Part shown: positions 1-7,408 of the stretch, piece after piece
Layout of the letters: every line of letters starts with the position of its first letter
Numbering within the stretch: the stretch's first letter is position 1
Assembly (NCBI GenBank): GCA_035513215.1
Contig: DATKCK010000098.1
Span: 1 to 19,833 of the forward strand
From: DATCZB01 sp035513215
GTDB lineage: Bacteria > Pseudomonadota > Gammaproteobacteria > Steroidobacterales > Rariloculaceae
Direction of reading: 5' to 3'
Length of the DNA: 19,833 bases
Notes under the pieces: generated by a model
Seen by the model: only the letters and a program-made list of their open reading frames with translations
What the model was told of the DNA's origin: nothing
Database searches by the model: none
Program-made: the position numbers and the translations under genes

Positions 1-1
1 G

Positions 2-400
2 GTCGTGCTCGAGATCGGCACGGGCTCGGGCTATCAGGCGGCAGTGCTCGCGGAGATTGCGCGGCACGTCTATTCGATCGAGATCGTCGCATCCCTCGGT
101 GAGCGCGCGGCCGATACGCTCGAACGTCTCGGCTACACCAATGTCAGCGTCCGGATCGGTGACGGCTACCAGGGCTGGCCGGAATATGCCCCCTTCGATG
201 CCATCATCGTCACGGCGGCACCTGAGCAGGTACCTGCGCCATTGATCGGGCAACTCAAGCCCGGCGGCAAGCTCGTCGTACCGGTTGGTCCCGAGGGCGC
301 CGCACAGTCGCTGCGTGTGATCGAGAAAGATGACGCGGGCGGGCTCAGCTCGACCGACGTGCTGCCCGTGCGTTTCGTGCCGTTCACGCGCGACGAGTGA
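2..400 (+). CDS. pcm: Protein-L-isoaspartate O-methyltransferase, 5' end cut by window
   Basis: Repairs age-damaged proteins in the cytoplasm by SAM-dependent methylation of L-isoaspartyl residues. The visible part (about 132 residues, frame open to the window edge) begins in motif I, the SAM-binding LEIGTGSGYQAAVLA. Next come FDAIIVTAAPEQVP (motif II region) and LKPGGKLVVPVG (motif III), ending in the typical LPVRFVPFTR tail before TGA at 398-400. The usual length is just over 200 residues, so roughly the first 75 lie upstream of the window. The gene converges on the exported-protein gene at 409, with only 8 bases between the stop codons and no obvious terminator. The family call is firm; the true start cannot be seen. 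Confidence 0.95.
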   Translation, partial: VVLEIGTGSGYQAAVLAEIARHVYSIEIVASLGERAADTLERLGYTNVSVRIGDGYQGWPEYAPFDAIIVTAAPEQVPAPLIGQLKPGGKLVVPVGPEGAAQSLRVIEKDDAGGLSSTDVLPVRFVPFTRDE

Positions 401-408
401 TCGGTTCC

Positions 409-1374
409 TTACTCGATGGCTTCCAGCTCCCGCCGGGCGATACGGCTGACGATTTCGTTCCCCTGGAGACGCGCGTTACGCTCCTGATTGAACGCATAGA
501 GTGCCTGAATGTAGGAGCGGTCCCAATCGGTGAGGCCGGAATAGGCGGCGGGATTACCAAAAAGATTCAGGATGCTGTCGAAGGCTGCCGGATCCGTCCA
601 GGGGTCGATCTGCGCAAGCGACACGATGGCAAGATAGTCGGCAAGCTGCTGCCACGTCGTGCCCGTCAGCTTCGTCGAGTCCACAACGATGATGACATAC
701 CGCAGGTCATCGCGAACGCCGCTATGGAGGCGGGATGGTCCCGCCACGGAAATCCACGGAATTCCCTGCCCCGGTATCCGGATAGCCGGCACTCCGGTGC
801 GTGAGTCAACCGGCAGGCTTACGTGCCACCACCGCACAGGCTTATCGGATTCGACGAATTCCTCGAGCGCCTCGAGGCCGAGATCCATGCCGGCGTTGCC
901 TCCGATCGGGCGGAAAACGCGCGGCGCGCGCTCGACCATCAGAGAAGCCATCTCCCGCGCATTCGCCGCGAAGGCGATGTTGACCTGAGGGCGGCACGCG
1001 GGCTCCCCTGGTTCGAGTCCCACCTCGAGCGCCAGACTCGATATCCGATCGACGATGTACTGGGCCGGCGCGGATTCCAGATTATGGACGCCGATGCAGA
1101 CCCCGCGCCGCCACCGGGCGTAGCCTCGCCCGCGCGCCGGCGCTGCGACCTCCTCGAGGAAGTCCCTGACGTAGATGCGAAGGTCGAATTCGATCTCGCT
1201 CAGCCGACGCCCGCGCACAATCACCTCTTCCATGACCTGCCGCGTGCCGGTTGCGGACTCAGGGCTCACTCCGGCGTCGGGGGATGATTCCTGTGCCGGC
1301 GCATCGGCAAAGAGCAGAGCCGCAAGTGCCGGCAAGAACGCGAGTTTGGTGAGAAAGGCTCGGAACTGAAGCAT
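409..1374 (-). CDS. Exported protein of unknown function, 321 aa
   Basis: An N-terminal signal peptide is clear: positive start (MLQFRAFLTK), hydrophobic core, and an ADAPAQE cleavage region near residue 27. A low-complexity linker follows, then EEVIVRGRR at about 49-57, which resembles the TonB-box/plug entry of outer-membrane receptors. No beta-barrel follows. The rest is a soluble domain with two cysteines (GVCIGV and EPACRP), a WRRGVCIGV block, a hydrophobic strand (RYVIIVVD), and a C-terminal block DYLAIVSLAQID...ILNLF...LTDWDRSYIQALY. I recall similar unannotated exported proteins in Caulobacterales, Sphingomonadales and Xanthomonadales with the same cysteine spacing and C-terminal pattern, but no named domain. 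No good Shine-Dalgarno precedes the ATG. The site of action is probably the periplasm or outer membrane; function is unknown. Confidence 0.8.
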   Translation of the reverse strand: MLQFRAFLTKLAFLPALAALLFADAPAQESSPDAGVSPESATGTRQVMEEVIVRGRRLSEIEFDLRIYVRDFLEEVAAPARGRGYARWRRGVCIGVHNLESAPAQYIVDRISSLALEVGLEPGEPACRPQVNIAFAANAREMASLMVERAPRVFRPIGGNAGMDLGLEALEEFVESDKPVRWWHVSLPVDSRTGVPAIRIPGQGIPWISVAGPSRLHSGVRDDLRYVIIVVDSTKLTGTTWQQLADYLAIVSLAQIDPWTDPAAFDSILNLFGNPAAYSGLTDWDRSYIQALYAFNQERNARLQGNEIVSRIARRELEAIE

Positions 1375-1407
1375 GGGAGAGCTTATTCCGTTTTGGGCTT
1401 TGCGCTG

Positions 1408-1440
1408 AAAAGATCTCAGAACGGCCAGAAGCTGCCGTTC
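1408..1440 (-). terminator. Possible intrinsic terminator after the lysAC operon
   Basis: Read on the minus strand, an imperfect hairpin (GAACGGCAG / CTGGCCGTTC, one bulged C, loop CTT, 1419-1440) lies 15 bases after the stop of the 59-codon gene. TTTT follows at 1411-1408. The T-run is short and starts seven bases past the stem, so the terminator would be weak. Its position between the operon end and the next minus-strand gene fits the role. Confidence 0.4.
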
Positions 1441-1455
1441 CGACGGCTGAGCCAG

Positions 1456-1635
1456 TCAGCGCCCCTCGATGCGAGTCAGTAGCAAATCGAGCGCCTTTAC
1501 GCTGGCCTCTTCGTGCCTTTTCCTCTCATCAGAATTCGCAGCGTCAACCTGATTGATTGCGATTAGGGACAACGCAATGCGGATCGTCGTGAGCTCCTCT
1601 CTGATTCCAGCTAAGTCTGTTCTTTCCTGTGACAC
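1456..1635 (-). CDS. Small protein, 59 aa, downstream of lysAC
   Basis: Reading the minus strand from a GTG at 1635 gives 59 codons ending in TGA at 1456-1458. The predicted protein starts MSQERTDLAGIREELTTIRI and ends LDLLLTRIEGR. It is rich in Glu, Arg, Leu and Ala, with heptad-like spacing of Leu and Ile in two helices around a polar DAANSDERKRHEE segment, so it looks like a small helical or coiled-coil protein. AAGGA sits 5 bases before the GTG, a strong ribosome site. The lysAC stop (1665) is 29 bases upstream, so the two are probably co-transcribed. There are no cysteines, signal peptide or membrane span. I do not recognise a family, and the function is unknown. It could be missed because it is short and starts with GTG. 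Confidence 0.6.
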   Translation of the reverse strand: MSQERTDLAGIREELTTIRIALSLIAINQVDAANSDERKRHEEASVKALDLLLTRIEGR

Positions 1636-1664
1636 AGGCTTCCTTTCAGTTCGTGGCCCCGACG

Positions 1665-4301
1665 CTAAATGACGAGCTCGGGGATTCGCTCGCGCAGATT
1701 GTACTCCGAGCTCATGACCTGGCCGTAAGCGCCGGCATTGGCGATGAGGATCACGTCGCCCTCCTCTGCTTCGGGCAGCAGCCGGTCGGATCCGAGCCTG
1801 TCGCCCGTTTCGCAGATCGGGCCGACGACCGTCATGATCTCCGTCGCCGCCTGGTCCAGACGCGATAGATTGACGATATCGTGATAGGCGCCGTAGAGCG
1901 CCGGGCGGATCAGCGAGTTCATGCCGGTCCTGACGCCGAGATACTGAACGTCACCCTTGCCCTTCGTCTGCGTCACCTGTGCCAGCAGCACACCGGCCTG
2001 GGCGACGATGAATCGTCCGGGCTCGAGCCAGAGCTCGCGGTCGCCGACCTCGGCCCTGAGCTCGGCGAGGCCGGCGTCAAGCGCTGAGAGATCTAGCGGC
2101 ACCTGGCCTGGCTTCTCGGGCACGCCGAGCCCTCCGCCGATGTCGATGTAGCGCACGTCGGGAAAACGGTCCGTCAGATCGAGCAGGCATTCGGCTGTCG
2201 GCCGCCAGGTCGCGGGATCCAACACGCCGCTGCCCGTGTGCGCGTGCAGGCCGACGACTCGCCCGTCGTGGCGGCGCACGAGGTCGGCAACCTCATCGAG
2301 CTCGAACAGCGGGATGCCGAACTTCGAATGCACGCCGGCCGTGCGCACGTGCTCGTGATGGCCGCGCCCCTGGCCCGTGTCAATCCGAAGGAAAACGTCG
2401 CGGCCGCGGAAGCTGTCACCCCATTCGCGAAGAATGTAGAGATTGTCGAGCGTCAGCCAGACGTCCTGCTCGAGACCCCATTCGTACTCCTCGCGGCCCG
2501 CGAAGTTCGGCGTGAACAGGATGCGATTACGTTCAATGTTGGGAAAGAGCTGGAGCAGGCGGCGAATCTCTCCCGGCGAGACGCACTCGAAACCGGCGCC
2601 GCGCGCTTCGACGATCCTCAGTATCTCCGGGAAGTTGTTCGCCTTCATCGAATAGAAGACGGTGTCGATCGATCTCAAGGCAGATAGCGAGTCGAGCGCC
2701 GATTCGATCGTCGCGCGATCGTAGACATAGGCCGCGCCGTGCTCCTCGCCGAGCGCGATCAGCTCGTCCGCTTTGTCCATCCACCAGGTCGTCGCCGGGC
2801 GCGCCGCTGGCGGCTGCGGCTCTGCGCCCGATATCTGCTCGAAGGTCTGCCCGAACACGCCGCCGCGAAAGCGGTGCACGAGCAGGCCGTGCAGGCGCTG
2901 GACGAGCTTGTGGGCATGCTCGGCGTTAACGACGAAGGTGAGATTCAGATCGGTCGCAGCCTGCGTCAGCAGATGAATCTTCTGCTCCTCGAATGTCTCG
3001 AAGACGGAGCCGAGCTCATGCAGAATCGCGCGGATGCGCCGTCCGATCAGCGTGATCGCAGCACAATCCTCGATAACGCCGACGCGACAGTACTTGCCGA
3101 GGTCATTGACGAGCGCGGTGATGACATCGGCATCGACGACGTTCTGTATCCGATCGATCGAGACGGTCACGTTGCTTTCCGACGTCGAGATCAGGTCTAC
3201 CGAGATCCCGCGGCGCCGGAAGCAGCCGAACACATCGGCGAGGAAGCCGACCTGGTGCCACATCTCGAGCGAGTCCATCGAGATCAGCGTGATACCCGAC
3301 CGCGACGAGATCGCCTTGAGCTGCGGCGCATCGGCGGCGATGGCGTCGGAGATAATGGTGCCGCGCAGATCCGGCTGCAGCGTCGAGCGCAGAAAGAGGG
3401 GTATCCCTGTGCTTCTGACCGGCGAGATGCTGCGCGGATGCAGAATGCCGCCGCCGGCCGACGCGATCTCCTGCGCCTCCTGATAATGCAGCGAGCGGAT
3501 CAGTCTTGCCGAGGGCACGGCCTTCGGATCGGCGCTGAAGAATCCCGGCACGTCGGTCCAGATCTCGAGCCTGCGCGCTTCGAGCTTGCTCGCGAGGTAA
3601 GAGCCCGACGTGTCCGAGCCACCGCGGCCGAGCAGCACCGTGTCGCCCCGGCTATTCCTCGCAATGAAGCCCTGGGTGACGATGACGCCGCGGCTGTCCT
3701 TCAAACGCGCCTGCAAGGCGCGGTCCGCGTCGAACTCACAGCGCGCCGACATGAACGCCGCACGCTCGCTGACATCGGCGCCCGAGGTGCTGCGCAGCAG
3801 CTCGCGCGCGTCGAGCCATTCGACGTCGAAGCCGATGCGCTCGAGATAGGCGGCGCCGAGCCGGGTCGCCGCGAGCTCGCCCGTCGCGAGCACGCGCGCA
3901 TGGATCCTCGGGCTCGCCTCGCCGACGAGCCGCACGCTCGAGATCAGCTGCTCGCAGTCGGCGAAGCTCTCGGCCGTCACCTTCGGATCGACGCCGAGCG
4001 CGGCCGCGAGCTCGTCGTGCTGCCTGACGATGGCCGCGAGCGCCGACTTCGTGTCACCGCGGCGCTCAGCCACCTCGATCAACGCGATCAGGGCATTCGA
4101 CACGCCGGCGAGCGCCGAGTGGCAGACGACCGGCGTCACGCCCTCCTCGACGCGCGCTCTCAGAATCGTCGCGATATGCCCCCAGTTCTCGGCCGTCGCG
4201 ACGCTCCGCCCACCGAACTTGAGCACCACCCAGGGCGAGTCCGGAAACGGCGTCTCGATCTCGCGCTCGGGCTCGAGTGCGGCATGGATCATCAGGCTCA
4301 T
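1665..4301 (-). CDS. lysAC: Bifunctional aspartate kinase / diaminopimelate decarboxylase
   Basis: One 878-residue protein joins the first and last enzymes of lysine synthesis. Residues about 24-320 are the aspartokinase catalytic domain: ATP/substrate motif KFGGRSV (K28) and GRGGSDTSG (225-233). About 330-470 is the regulatory ACT region (SGITLISMDSL..., then CAAITLIGRRI), where lysine feedback would be expected. A linker rich in Pro and Ala near 490-505 leads to the fold III PLP decarboxylase: SMKANN with Schiff-base K553, HTGSG (688-692), GGGLG (722-726), EPGR (760-763), CETGD with C830, and the AYGQVM tail. All key residues are present, so both activities are expected. Such fusions are known in Xanthomonas and relatives. 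ATG at 4301 is chosen; a second in-frame ATG is three codons later. ilvD ends 19 bases upstream, suggesting one operon. Confidence 0.96.
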   Translation of the reverse strand: MSLMIHAALEPEREIETPFPDSPWVVLKFGGRSVATAENWGHIATILRARVEEGVTPVVCHSALAGVSNALIALIEVAERRGDTKSALAAIVRQHDELAAALGVDPKVTAESFADCEQLISSVRLVGEASPRIHARVLATGELAATRLGAAYLERIGFDVEWLDARELLRSTSGADVSERAAFMSARCEFDADRALQARLKDSRGVIVTQGFIARNSRGDTVLLGRGGSDTSGSYLASKLEARRLEIWTDVPGFFSADPKAVPSARLIRSLHYQEAQEIASAGGGILHPRSISPVRSTGIPLFLRSTLQPDLRGTIISDAIAADAPQLKAISSRSGITLISMDSLEMWHQVGFLADVFGCFRRRGISVDLISTSESNVTVSIDRIQNVVDADVITALVNDLGKYCRVGVIEDCAAITLIGRRIRAILHELGSVFETFEEQKIHLLTQAATDLNLTFVVNAEHAHKLVQRLHGLLVHRFRGGVFGQTFEQISGAEPQPPAARPATTWWMDKADELIALGEEHGAAYVYDRATIESALDSLSALRSIDTVFYSMKANNFPEILRIVEARGAGFECVSPGEIRRLLQLFPNIERNRILFTPNFAGREEYEWGLEQDVWLTLDNLYILREWGDSFRGRDVFLRIDTGQGRGHHEHVRTAGVHSKFGIPLFELDEVADLVRRHDGRVVGLHAHTGSGVLDPATWRPTAECLLDLTDRFPDVRYIDIGGGLGVPEKPGQVPLDLSALDAGLAELRAEVGDRELWLEPGRFIVAQAGVLLAQVTQTKGKGDVQYLGVRTGMNSLIRPALYGAYHDIVNLSRLDQAATEIMTVVGPICETGDRLGSDRLLPEAEEGDVILIANAGAYGQVMSSEYNLRERIPELVI

Positions 4302-4320
4302 CGGAATTCCCGACGCAAGG

Positions 4321-6009
4321 TCAGCTGTCGGTCACGGCGCCGTACGATGCCGACCCGACGAGGCGGGCGTACTTCGCGAGCAGCCCGCGCGTCGCAACCG
4401 GTGTCGGCGGCGTCCATGCACGGCGCCGCCTCTCGAGCTCGGCCTCGTCGACGCCGAGGTCGATCCGGCGCTCGACGGCGTCGATCGTGATCGCATCACC
4501 GTCCTCGATCAGCGCGATCGGCCCGCCGACGGCGGCTTCCGGCGTCACGTGGCCGACAACGAAGCCGTGGCTGCCACCCGAGAACCGCCCGTCGGTGATC
4601 AGCGCGACCGTGTCGCCGAGACCGCGGCCGATGATCGCGCCCGTCGGGCTCAACATCTCGCGCATGCCGGGCCCGCCCTTCGGGCCCTCGTAGCGGATCA
4701 CGACGACGTCGCCGGGCGCAACGACTCCGTCGAGTATTGCCCGCAAGGCCTCCTCCTCGGACGCGAAGCAGCGCGCGTGCCCTTCGAAGTGCGTGCCTTC
4801 CTTGCCCGTGATCTTCGCGACGGCGCCCTCGGGCGCGAGGTTGCCATAGAGCACCGTCAGATGACTCTCGGGCTTGATCGGCCGGTCCAGCGGATAGACG
4901 ACGTCCTGACCTTCGGGATATGGCGCGACGCCTTCGAGATTCTCGGCCAGCGTCTTGCCCGTGACGGTCAGGCAGTCGCCGTGCAGGAGCCCCGCATCGA
5001 GCAGCGTTTTCATCAGCGGCTGGATGCCGCCGATCCTGATCAGCTCAGACATCATGTAGCGGCCGCTTGGCCTGAGATCCGCGAGCACAGGCACGCGGGC
5101 GCCGATGCGCGTGAAATCGTCGAGGCAGAGCGCGACCTCAGCATCGTGCGCGATCGCGAGCAGATGCAGGACGGCATTCGTCGAGCCGCCGAGCGCGATC
5201 ACGACCGTGATCGCATTCTCGAAGGCTTCGGGCGTCATGATGTCGCGCGGCCTGATGCCGGCCTTGAGCAGCTCGACGACGGCCTCGCCCGCCCGGCGGC
5301 AATCGTTGCGCTTGGCGTCGGAGACGGCCTCCTGGGCGGAGCTGTTGGCGAGGCTCATGCCGAGCGCCTCGATCGCCGATGCCATCGTATTGGCCGTGTA
5401 CATGCCGGCGCAGGAGCCGGGCCCGGGGATGGCCGTCTCCTCGATCTCCTTGAGCTCGGCATCGGAGACCTTGCCCGCCGCGTGTCCGCCGACGGCCTCG
5501 AACACCGAGACGATGTCGCGGTGATTCCGGCCGGGCTTGATCGTTCCGCCGTAGACGAAGATGCCGGGACGGTTGAGCCTCGCGAGCGCCATCAGGCAGC
5601 CCGGCATGTTCTTGTCGCAGCCGCCGATCGCGACGAATCCGTCGAAGCCCTCGCCGGCCACGACCGTCTCGATCGAATCGGCGATGATCTCGCGCGAGAT
5701 CAGCGAATAGCGCATCCCGGGCTTGCCCTGGGAGATGCCGTCCGACACTGTGATCGTGTTGAACAGCACGCTCTTGCCGCCCATGGCATCGACGCCGCCC
5801 GCCGCTTCCCTGGCGAGCCCGTCGATGTGCATGTTGCAGGGCGTGACCATGCTCCAGGTCGAGGCGATGCCGACCTGGGGCTTGGCGAAATCCTCGTCGC
5901 TGAAGCCGACGGCCCTGAGCATGGCCCGGCCCGGCGCGTTGGCGGCACCGTCGACCACGACCCTCGAGTACTCTCGCGGGTCGACGGCGCGGTCGTTGGA
6001 CTTGGACAT
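4321..6009 (-). CDS. ilvD: Dihydroxy-acid dehydratase
   Basis: Third step of isoleucine/valine synthesis: dehydrates 2,3-dihydroxy-acids to 2-keto-acids in the cytoplasm, using an Fe-S cluster and Mg. The 562-residue length matches the shorter class of IlvD (plant and mycobacterial type, generally [2Fe-2S]) rather than the roughly 616-residue E. coli type. Three cluster cysteines are visible: C58 (TPCNMH), C131 (GGCDKNMPGC) and C200 (GPGSCAGMYTANTM). The C-terminal signature TDGRFSGGSHG is intact. ATG at 6009 gives the expected N-terminus (VVVDGAANAPGRAML); the ribosome site is weak. It is the first gene of the ilvD-lysAC unit and has a good sigma-70-like promoter overlapped by a palindrome just upstream. 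The cluster type is inferred from length and class only. Confidence 0.97.
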   Translation of the reverse strand: MSKSNDRAVDPREYSRVVVDGAANAPGRAMLRAVGFSDEDFAKPQVGIASTWSMVTPCNMHIDGLAREAAGGVDAMGGKSVLFNTITVSDGISQGKPGMRYSLISREIIADSIETVVAGEGFDGFVAIGGCDKNMPGCLMALARLNRPGIFVYGGTIKPGRNHRDIVSVFEAVGGHAAGKVSDAELKEIEETAIPGPGSCAGMYTANTMASAIEALGMSLANSSAQEAVSDAKRNDCRRAGEAVVELLKAGIRPRDIMTPEAFENAITVVIALGGSTNAVLHLLAIAHDAEVALCLDDFTRIGARVPVLADLRPSGRYMMSELIRIGGIQPLMKTLLDAGLLHGDCLTVTGKTLAENLEGVAPYPEGQDVVYPLDRPIKPESHLTVLYGNLAPEGAVAKITGKEGTHFEGHARCFASEEEALRAILDGVVAPGDVVVIRYEGPKGGPGMREMLSPTGAIIGRGLGDTVALITDGRFSGGSHGFVVGHVTPEAAVGGPIALIEDGDAITIDAVERRIDLGVDEAELERRRRAWTPPTPVATRGLLAKYARLVGSASYGAVTDS

Positions 6010-6021
6010 AAAGCGCTCTTG

Positions 6022-6039
6022 AATCGCGGGCCCGCGATT
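6022..6039. promoter_or_regulatory. 18-bp perfect palindrome, candidate operator of ilvD
   Basis: AATCGCGGGCCCGCGATT is self-complementary over its full length with no spacer. It shares three bases with the ilvD -10 box and covers the expected transcription start, 13 bases before the ilvD ATG. A repressor or regulator site is the natural reading, since a hairpin without a loop is unlikely to be a terminator. The binding protein is not known. Confidence 0.55.
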
Positions 6040-6065
6040 ATCCCGTTGCCGTCGAGGACTCGCAA
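6037..6065 (-). promoter_or_regulatory. Sigma-70-like promoter of ilvD-lysAC
   Basis: On the minus strand: TTGCGA (-35, 6065-6060), 17-base spacer, GATAAT (-10, 6042-6037). The -10 matches consensus at five of six positions. The start would fall inside the palindrome at 6022-6039, giving a leader of about 20 bases. Confidence 0.6.
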
Positions 6066-6076
6066 CATAGTATGAT
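6046..6076 (+). promoter_or_regulatory. Possible promoter of the cyclase-like gene
   Basis: TTGCCG (6046-6051), 19-base spacer, TATGAT (6071-6076, five of six consensus bases), 27 bases before the ATG at 6104. The spacer is longer than ideal. It overlaps the ilvD promoter face to face, so the two divergent units may compete for polymerase. Confidence 0.4.
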
Positions 6077-6103
6077 GACCACCGCGCAGTCCTAGGTCTG
6101 GGG

Positions 6104-7372
6104 ATGGACTCTTCCGATTCCGGAGTATTTCGGCTAGCCAGCGTTGGCAGCTATCTCGACGCCTTGTCGTCGATCACCCATGAGATGAGTCTGCGCGATC
6201 GCAGCAACCTGATTCATCTCGATCGCTGCCTGCATGCCCTCTGGGGGCTCGGCGAGAACGTCGTGCTGAACTGGAGCCCGAGGGAGCGGGGCATCGATCT
6301 GCTCCTCGTGCCGCACTACGCGATTGCGCGCTACTCCTCGAGCGAGCTCGAGGGCCGCGACCCGACACCCGAGTCCTTCCTGCGTTCGCTCCTGTCGGGA
6401 CGCCGCCAGCTCGAGCCCGACCGACTGCTCAAGGTGGCGAGGCTGCTGAACATCGACGTGACGCACCTCGCCCTGCAACATCCGCTGACCGACAACGACT
6501 CGCAGCACCGCGTCATCGAGCGCATGATCAAGCGCTACAGCATCACCTATGTGCCCTGCCGGGCCGTCGTGCTGTTCGACATCGTCGAATTCGGGCTCTT
6601 GAGCCCGTTCGCGCAAATGACCCAGCTCAACAGCCTCTCGTATTCGCTGAATTCCGCCCAGAGCAAGCTGAGCCGCAAGCGCATCGGCATCGACTTCGCG
6701 CGATCGACGACGGGCGACGGCTTCTACGTGTGGAACACGGATCTGTCGCTCGACGCGAACATGAATCTCTACCACTTCATGCACCTGGTGCTGGCGGACA
6801 ACGCGATCGCCCGCGCCAAGGCCGATCAGAACGTCGTGCCGCGGCTGCGTGCCGGCTTCCATGTCGGCGGCAGCTACGAGTTCCACCAGGCCGAGGGCTT
6901 GAACCCCACGCTCTATCACTACATCGTCGGCGACGTCACCGTCGATCTCGCGCGCATGATCGAGCAGGCCGAGCCCGATCAGATCCTGATCGGCGATTTC
7001 GAGGCCCAGATGCGTTTTCTCGACGGCGACTCGGCCGGCTGGGTAACGCTCGATGCGATCGATTTCGTCGCCCGCGCCACGCGCCACGTCGAGCAGCTCC
7101 GCGGGCTCGTTCTCGCGGGTGAGCGTATCGACCAGATCCGGTGCTATCTGACGGGCGCGAGGCTAGAGAGCGGCGAGTTCACGGTCCGGCGCATCCAGAT
7201 CAACGACAAGCACGGCAGGACGCGATCGGTCTTCAACTCCAAGGCGAATATCTATCGAAGCAACTCCGACCCGATTCTGCTCGGAATCCAGGATCGCGAT
7301 CTCGCGCCGGAGCGCCGCCGCCGGGAGCGCAGCGATCACGTGCTGCGCGCGATTCAGCCCGATCCGGTCTGA
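6104..7372 (+). CDS. Divergent class III nucleotidyl-cyclase-like protein, 422 aa
   Basis: Residues about 150-300 resemble a class III adenylate/guanylate cyclase core. AVVLFDIVEF has the first metal-type Asp (D159). TTGDGFYVW carries a second Asp (D205), about the usual distance away. VGDVTVDLARMIEQ followed by ILIGD corresponds to the GDxVNxAxRLE...ILVS region. There the canonical Asn is Asp (D281) and the Arg is one residue early (R284), so transition-state residues look altered and activity is uncertain. The N-terminal 140 residues are helical and of unknown type; the C-terminal 100 have mixed strands and an Arg-rich tail. There is no signal peptide or membrane span, so it is probably cytoplasmic. 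The ATG at 6104 has only a weak purine-rich site. It converges on the FHA-ATPase gene, 36 bases between stops. Confidence 0.75.
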   Translation: MDSSDSGVFRLASVGSYLDALSSITHEMSLRDRSNLIHLDRCLHALWGLGENVVLNWSPRERGIDLLLVPHYAIARYSSSELEGRDPTPESFLRSLLSGRRQLEPDRLLKVARLLNIDVTHLALQHPLTDNDSQHRVIERMIKRYSITYVPCRAVVLFDIVEFGLLSPFAQMTQLNSLSYSLNSAQSKLSRKRIGIDFARSTTGDGFYVWNTDLSLDANMNLYHFMHLVLADNAIARAKADQNVVPRLRAGFHVGGSYEFHQAEGLNPTLYHYIVGDVTVDLARMIEQAEPDQILIGDFEAQMRFLDGDSAGWVTLDAIDFVARATRHVEQLRGLVLAGERIDQIRCYLTGARLESGEFTVRRIQINDKHGRTRSVFNSKANIYRSNSDPILLGIQDRDLAPERRRRERSDHVLRAIQPDPV

Positions 7373-7408
7373 GCGCGGGAATTGAGCCGGGTCCCGGGCG
7401 GGATCGGG

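Noticed and set aside
2739..4490. Long plus-strand frame of 583 codons
   Set aside because: It is antisense to lysAC and ilvD, with Arg/Ala/Asp-rich low-quality sequence typical of a GC-rich shadow frame.
7373..7408. CCGGGTCCCGG inverted repeat between the convergent genes, considered as a terminator
   Set aside because: The arms are 5 bases around one base and no T-run follows on either strand.
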